Shown here one piece after another: positions 59,981 to 64,000 of a stretch of DNA of 64,000 nucleotides. The DNA is from Pyrenophora tritici-repentis (lineage: Eukaryota; Ascomycota; Dothideomycetes; Pleosporales; Pleosporaceae): positions 186,001 through 250,000 of the forward strand of contig NC_089398.1 in NCBI RefSeq assembly GCF_003171515.1, read 5' to 3'. Below the pieces are notes generated by a model. That model did not search any database, had not been told where the DNA came from, and saw only the letters and a program-made list of their open reading frames with translations. The number at the start of each line of letters is the position of its first letter. Position 1 is the first letter of the stretch. Both the position numbers and the translations under genes were made by a program.

Positions 59981-60798
59981 CCAGTCGCCAACAGCGAAGC
60001 GGGGGCTGGATGGCGGTGGACATCAGCGAAGTCTTTCATGCGTTCCTGGGTCCAGGCGATCTCATCGCGGAGGTACCGACGGGTTGCGTCAATGCGGTTT
60101 GTGAGGGAGTCAGCAGCGCGCCGCTGTGCTGCAGCTGGGGTGGCGTTAGTGATGGCGTGGGCTGGTTCTAGGCCGGAGCGAGGTTGGTAGCCCTTTGTTG
60201 CTTGAAATGGGGAAACTCCAGTAGCGGAGCTTATAGCGGAGTTGGCTTCGAATTCAGCTAAAGGTAGGAGCTGGGCCCAGTCATCCTGCAGGTAGTTCAC
60301 GTACGAGCGCAGGTACTGCTTCAAGTCCGCGTTGGCGTTTTCTGTTTGGCCATCTGTCTCAGGATGATAGGCAGTTGAGAGCTTTGGTGCTGTGCCGACG
60401 CGGTCGCAAAGGCGGCGCCAAAAGTGGGATGTGAATTGGCGGCCTCGGTCTGAAACTAGGGTCTTTGGGTAGCCCTCTTCTCTCCAGATGTATTCGAGAA
60501 ACTTGTCGACGATAGTTAGTACCTCCATGTTCTCAATGGCGATAAACTTCTTCTTCTTCGACAGCCTATCCACGACCACCATGATGTGTCGGTATGAGTG
60601 GCCGCACCACTTTGAGGGTGGCAGCGGCGTAATGAAATCGATAGAGATGTCCGTCCAGTATTTCTCTGGCACAGGCAATGGGTGCAGGAGGCCATGCTTA
60701 GCGTGGCGGTTGACTTTGGAGCGCCGGCAGGTGGTGCAGTTGTTAGTGAACCTTGCGATAGTGTCGGTCATGCCTTGCCAATAGTACCATTGGCTCAC
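59929..60798 (-). CDS. Chromovirus integrase core
   Basis: About 289 aa. The end of the zinc-binding domain (NNCTTCRRSK) precedes a DDE core (DISIDFITPLPPS, LVSDRGRQFTSHFW, YHPETDGQTENANADLKQYL). The annotated start at 60798 is artificial: in-frame sequence continues upstream to the deletion junction near 60830 (YQQVSQWYYWQGM). It ends in wrong-frame residues after HRHPAPA because of the homopolymer indel near 60000. Integrase would insert cDNA into chromatin. Confidence 0.88.
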   Translation of the reverse strand: MSQWYYWQGMTDTIARFTNNCTTCRRSKVNRHAKHGLLHPLPVPEKYWTDISIDFITPLPPSKWCGHSYRHIMVVVDRLSKKKKFIAIENMEVLTIVDKFLEYIWREEGYPKTLVSDRGRQFTSHFWRRLCDRVGTAPKLSTAYHPETDGQTENANADLKQYLRSYVNYLQDDWAQLLPLAEFEANSAISSATGVSPFQATKGYQPRSGLEPAHAITNATPAAAQRRAADSLTNRIDATRRYLRDEIAWTQERMKDFADVHRHPAPASLLATGCSSTLNILRPKGQSSR

Positions 60799-61429
60799 CT
60801 GCTGGTATGTTGTGGTGTCGGCTACTAGCAGCCATGCATGGCTTGTGGTTTTCTAGGCAGTTGCGAATGCAATGGTCTGAGTTGAATACTATTGACATAG
60901 TGTCCCAGTTTACCTGGGGGTTGTGGATTTGAAACCAGGGAGTGCCAAGGATCATTTGCACTCCGCTAACTTTGGTCACATAGGCAAGGACTTGTTCATG
61001 GTGGGTGTCGAAAGTTACGTGTACCCGTGTCATATGGGTAACGTTGGCAACTTGGGTGCCGTCTGCGAGCTCCAGGACAGCTGGGTCTTGGAGCGGAATT
61101 AATTCGTATTTGTGTGCGCGAGCATGAGATTCATCAATGAAGAGAGAAGCACAACCAGAGTCACCCATGAGTTCTACGTGTGAGGATGGTTGTTGAGAGG
61201 GAGATATCATCCCTTTGAATACTAATTGCTGACCTACCATAGGGAGATAAGTATTGCCACGAATAGCGGCGGCTGCGATGGCGGAGACGCGAACCCGTGG
61301 GGCAGCAGGGCGTTCCAGGTTCTTGATCCGGTCCAGGATTGCTTGCAGTGTGGGGTCAGGTTCAGTGTCGTTGTCGTCGCAGTCTTCGGCAGTAGGAGAA
61401 GGGGGCGTTGTAGGTTCAGGTGTATTCAA
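60743..61429 (-). pseudogene. Chromovirus pol start: retropepsin, then deletion
   Basis: The frame begins after gag and holds an aspartic protease (VELMGDSGCASLFID, ILGTPW) up to HKPCMAASS. It then loses homology, stops at 60743, and overlaps the integrase in another frame. RT and RNase H, which should follow, are absent. The non-ATG left edge at 61429 is only the limit of an open stretch; expression would need a frameshift or readthrough from gag. Confidence 0.85.
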
Positions 61430-61488
61430 GGGTTCTTTATTGAGTTTCTCAGGCTCTTGGGGTCCCTGGGGGCGACTTTCGCCAGGGA

Positions 61489-63645
61489 CTACTCGTTTTC
61501 CGAGCGGGCGTCAGAGGCGGCCGCTGGAGGAGTAGGGGCTCGGACGGCGTTAATGCGTACGGCGGCCTTAGGGATAGGGACGCCGGCGGCCTTGCGGGCT
61601 TCGTTCAAGGCGGTGAGGACTTCGGGGTAGCGGCCCATTGAAGTGAGCTTGTCCATGTCCTTGCAGGGCGCGTCGTCGGAGTTAGACTTGTGGCCTGCAC
61701 GGGTGCACTTGAAGCAGCGTTCCAATTCAGCTAGGACCTGGGTCTCCATGACAGTGCGCTCCCTGTAGGGTTTGTTGATAATAAATTGGTTGGCTCCGCT
61801 GCCTTTGGGCTGCGCGTTGTCGGCGTTGCGATTGCGGTTGCGGTTATTGCCGCCGCCGCCACGACCGCTACCTCCACTATTACCCTTGCTAGGGTTGTGA
61901 GAGGGCTGGAGGGCGGAGTGAAGTTGTTCGAGGTGTCGGAGCTTGTGGCTGAACTTGGCAAAGTCCTTGGTGAAGGTGTCGTCGCTCATGAGGTGCTCCG
62001 CTCGGCTGCGCCACTGGTCTGGCAACTTCTTGTAGGCTTGCAGAGTCTTTTCCTCGTCGTCCCATTTCAAGGGAGCGACGCCGGCTTTGAAGCGGGCCAG
62101 GTAGGAGGTGATAGTCTCACCAGGCTTCATGAAGCCTTCCTTTTCGTAGAAGTTGTGGGCATCTAGGCGGGTATTCAAACGGCCGTAGCAGGCGTCGAGG
62201 ATATCCCACGCTTCTTGTGCAGTATGGAACTCGTCTCCTTCGACAAACCATCCGCTCGAGATATTATCCCAGGCTACGCCGGTGGTTTTCATGCGGATGT
62301 AGTCTAGTTGCTCCTCCTCGTTGTTGGCGAAAGGGTACGGATGGGCACGGAACCAGCTCTGCATGTCGAGTTTCCATTTCTGGTAGGTAGAGGCCTTTGT
62401 GCCTGTAGGGCCCTCAAAGACCGCGGGTTCAGGTTGTTTAGATCGTCGCTGCGTTGTGGCGGGCAGCGGAGCGTCAGGGCTAAGTTTGGTAGCTGAGCGG
62501 TGGCGGCGTACGCTAACGGGTCCATCTGATTCGTCAGAGATGGAGTCATGCGGTTTGCCGCGTAGAGATGGGCGCGCGGTGCTAGCATAGGCTTTAAGCT
62601 TTTCTTTGGTTTCGCCGTGCGCGGTAGACTCTTGGTTAAGGGCGGTCTTGTACTCCTCCTTGCGCTGGAGGTAGCGTTCGGCTCGTCGCTCAGCGGTGTC
62701 GAGTTTCGACTGGAGGTCTTGGTTGGCTACGTGGAGGCTGCCTCTCACCTCTTGAAGCTGGTTTGTAAGGAACTTTACCTGCTTTTCGGAGTTGAGTTTG
62801 GCGACGCGCTCGTCGATGAGGTCTTCCTGAGCGTCCGTCAGGCGCTCTTGAAGATTGGCGAGGTCGTTATGTAGGGTGTGGACGGTGTCAAAGCAGAACT
62901 GGTAGAGTTTCTCTCCAGCTTCCGTGGTTGAGCCTTTAACAAAAGCTTCGTCAAGTTCTCCTACTAGCCTGGGCTCGCCGTTGGCGTCGTACTCATAGGC
63001 GGCTAGAGTTGGCTGACTGCCTTGAGGCAAGTCAGTTTTGGGGATTACGTAGCCAATGACTTTGCGGACGGGCTTTGAGGTAGTCCCCTCTGTGCGTGGC
63101 GTAGGCGAGGGTAGCGGGTCCCATGTAGGCGGAGAGAGGGCGTAGCTAGTATGGTTGCCGTCTTCTGTTTGGTACGTAAAGGGGTTATCAGTGCGCTGGG
63201 CGTCCGACCGCTGTCGGAGAGCGGGGTACTGAAAGCCTGCGCGGCCGCGGGTTGTAGTGACGTTAGGCGGGGACGGTTGAAAGGAGTCGCTAGAGTCTTG
63301 AGCGTCTACGACAGGTGATAACGGGCGCGATGGTACTAGATGGTGGATTTGGGTAATGTCGGCCTCGTCGTTATCTGAGTCGGCGTCATAGCCCTGCTGC
63401 TCTAGCTGCTCGTTTCCGAAGGCGCCAGGTACAGCTGGGTTGCTGATTTGGCGTAAGTTGGCGGACCCGGTAGCGCGTGGCAAGGCGCTGCTGCGGGCGG
63501 TGGAAGCCACGGTAGGTCTAGCGAAAGACCTCGCGCTCTTACCGGGGCTGATCGTTGCACCGGCGGTAGGGTTGGCGTCGCTGCCCGAGGCGTCTCCCAC
63601 ATGGGGCGCGTCGGCGGCATTGCCGTCTGGGAACTGGGTGGACAT
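61489..63645 (-). CDS. Chromovirus Gag
   Basis: 718 aa from MSTQFPDGNAADAPHVGDAS. A long Ser/Pro/Asp-rich N-terminus is followed by a coiled coil (about residues 250-345, heptads of Leu/Glu), then the Gag core (FEGPTGTKASTYQKWKLDMQSWF). Near the C-terminus are an RGG-like Gly/Asn stretch and a knuckle CFKCTRAGHKSNSDDAPC. It stops with TAG at 61489. It is complete and uninterrupted, so it could still build particles. Pol lies in the -1 frame. Confidence 0.93.
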   Translation of the reverse strand: MSTQFPDGNAADAPHVGDASGSDANPTAGATISPGKSARSFARPTVASTARSSALPRATGSANLRQISNPAVPGAFGNEQLEQQGYDADSDNDEADITQIHHLVPSRPLSPVVDAQDSSDSFQPSPPNVTTTRGRAGFQYPALRQRSDAQRTDNPFTYQTEDGNHTSYALSPPTWDPLPSPTPRTEGTTSKPVRKVIGYVIPKTDLPQGSQPTLAAYEYDANGEPRLVGELDEAFVKGSTTEAGEKLYQFCFDTVHTLHNDLANLQERLTDAQEDLIDERVAKLNSEKQVKFLTNQLQEVRGSLHVANQDLQSKLDTAERRAERYLQRKEEYKTALNQESTAHGETKEKLKAYASTARPSLRGKPHDSISDESDGPVSVRRHRSATKLSPDAPLPATTQRRSKQPEPAVFEGPTGTKASTYQKWKLDMQSWFRAHPYPFANNEEEQLDYIRMKTTGVAWDNISSGWFVEGDEFHTAQEAWDILDACYGRLNTRLDAHNFYEKEGFMKPGETITSYLARFKAGVAPLKWDDEEKTLQAYKKLPDQWRSRAEHLMSDDTFTKDFAKFSHKLRHLEQLHSALQPSHNPSKGNSGGSGRGGGGNNRNRNRNADNAQPKGSGANQFIINKPYRERTVMETQVLAELERCFKCTRAGHKSNSDDAPCKDMDKLTSMGRYPEVLTALNEARKAAGVPIPKAAVRINAVRAPTPPAAASDARSENE

Positions 63646-63811
63646 GGCGTTGGTCTACCGTGTCGCGGGAACTGTGGGGATCTGCAACTAGCCGCACGCG
63701 CTGGGTTGCTATTAGAGCGCTGTTAGAGCGCTGTCAGAGCGCAGTTAAGGCGCTGTCAGGTTAGGAGCAACTGGCCAAGGACGCCAGGTTGCTGTCAGAG
63801 GCGTTTAATGG

Positions 63812-63822
63812 ACTGCAAAAAC
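63812..63822 (-). promoter_or_regulatory. Putative self-priming site of the chromovirus
   Basis: actgcaaaaac, one base inside the 5' LTR (plus strand), is the exact reverse complement of gtttttgcagt inside each LTR (63873-63883). In Tf1/sushi elements the 5' end of the RNA primes on such an 11-nt site. Confidence 0.6.
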
Positions 63823-63823
63823 G

Positions 63824-63999
63824 TGTTAGGGTCTCACAGGATCAGATATTTAAAACTGTGTTGAATTACAAAGTTTTTGCAGTACCGAGTTTCTAAGAAA
63901 CTTCGGTAGAATTAAATACATGTGTGGGGCAGCGGGGCCTCGGCACCCGAGGCGCCGGCGTGGTCCGTGCTCAGAACACCAAGGTTCCAAACCATGACA
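63824..63999 (-). repeat. Chromovirus 5' LTR
   Basis: 176 bp, same sequence as 59228-59403. It ends one base before the window edge. Confidence 0.95.
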
Positions 64000-64000
64000 T

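Larger units (their letters stand above)
59228..63999 (-). mobile_element. Gypsy chromodomain retrotransposon (chromovirus) lacking RT
   Basis: 176-bp LTRs lie at 59228-59403 and 63824-63999 (TGTTAGGG ... CATGACA on plus) and look identical. The polypurine tract (plus cgtccccccTCC) is beside the left LTR. The coding order on the minus strand is gag, protease, integrase, chromodomain. At 4.8 kb it is about 1.5 kb short, which matches the missing RT/RNase H. The right target copy lies at the window edge (t at 64000, consistent with tttct at 59223-59227). Confidence 0.95.

Noticed and set aside
1..64000. Starship-type giant element or other cargo cluster
   Set aside because: No tyrosine recombinase (captain), no NLR, reductase or metabolic genes. 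All coding sequence is transposon-derived.

Overview
The window is a nest of transposable elements from a filamentous ascomycete (Pezizomycotina-type) genome. No host protein-coding gene is recognisable. The assignment rests on the element mix (Tad-like LINEs with RNase H and TAA-repeat tails, Ty1/copia elements primed by half-tRNAs, a chromodomain Ty3/gypsy element, hAT and Tc1/mariner DNA transposons), on a dispersed 5S rRNA-like sequence, and on decay in which Gln and Trp codons became TAG/TAA. That decay pattern fits repeat-induced point mutation (RIP, CpA to TpA).

Layout. 1-6147: copia (minus, cut by the window edge) carrying a hAT. This block recurs at 15494-21627 almost base for base. 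6148-8780: a related copia on the plus strand, carrying a MITE and cut by LINEs. 8781-9713: a short ORF-less LINE derivative. 9726-14451: a minus-strand LINE with intact ORF2, its ORF1 cut by the next element. 14452-22994: copia with both LTRs, a gag split by a hAT (perfect 8-bp TSD), and an intact 1272-aa pol. 23069-24703: a small non-autonomous LTR element with a MITE in one LTR. 24704-28100: mostly unassigned DNA with a solo LTR, a 125-bp tandem repeat, a MITE, LINE scraps and a 5S-like sequence. 28100-37069: two LINEs on opposite strands, broken by four LTR-type insertions (one a gag-only element, 30129-31755) and by a hAT with an intact transposase (32401-35532). 37070-46420: a decayed hAT with two solo LTRs and a full-length copia (40303-46302). 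46421-59227: a decayed gypsy-like gag holding a Tc1/mariner element, which holds a RIP-damaged full-length copia, which holds a MITE and an intact hAT. 59228-63999: a chromodomain gypsy element with both LTRs but no reverse transcriptase.

How the parts relate. Autonomous and dependent elements sit together. The gag-only element shares LTR blocks, primer site and Gag with the RIP-damaged copia at 49154-57899. Several MITEs share termini and subterminal words with the intact hATs. Target-site duplications give the order of many insertions: at 46421-59227 it is gypsy-like, then Tc1, then copia plus RIP, then an undamaged hAT. Copies of one copia family keep an in-frame TGA between gag and pol, and primer sites match tRNA 5' halves ending just 3' of the anticodon.
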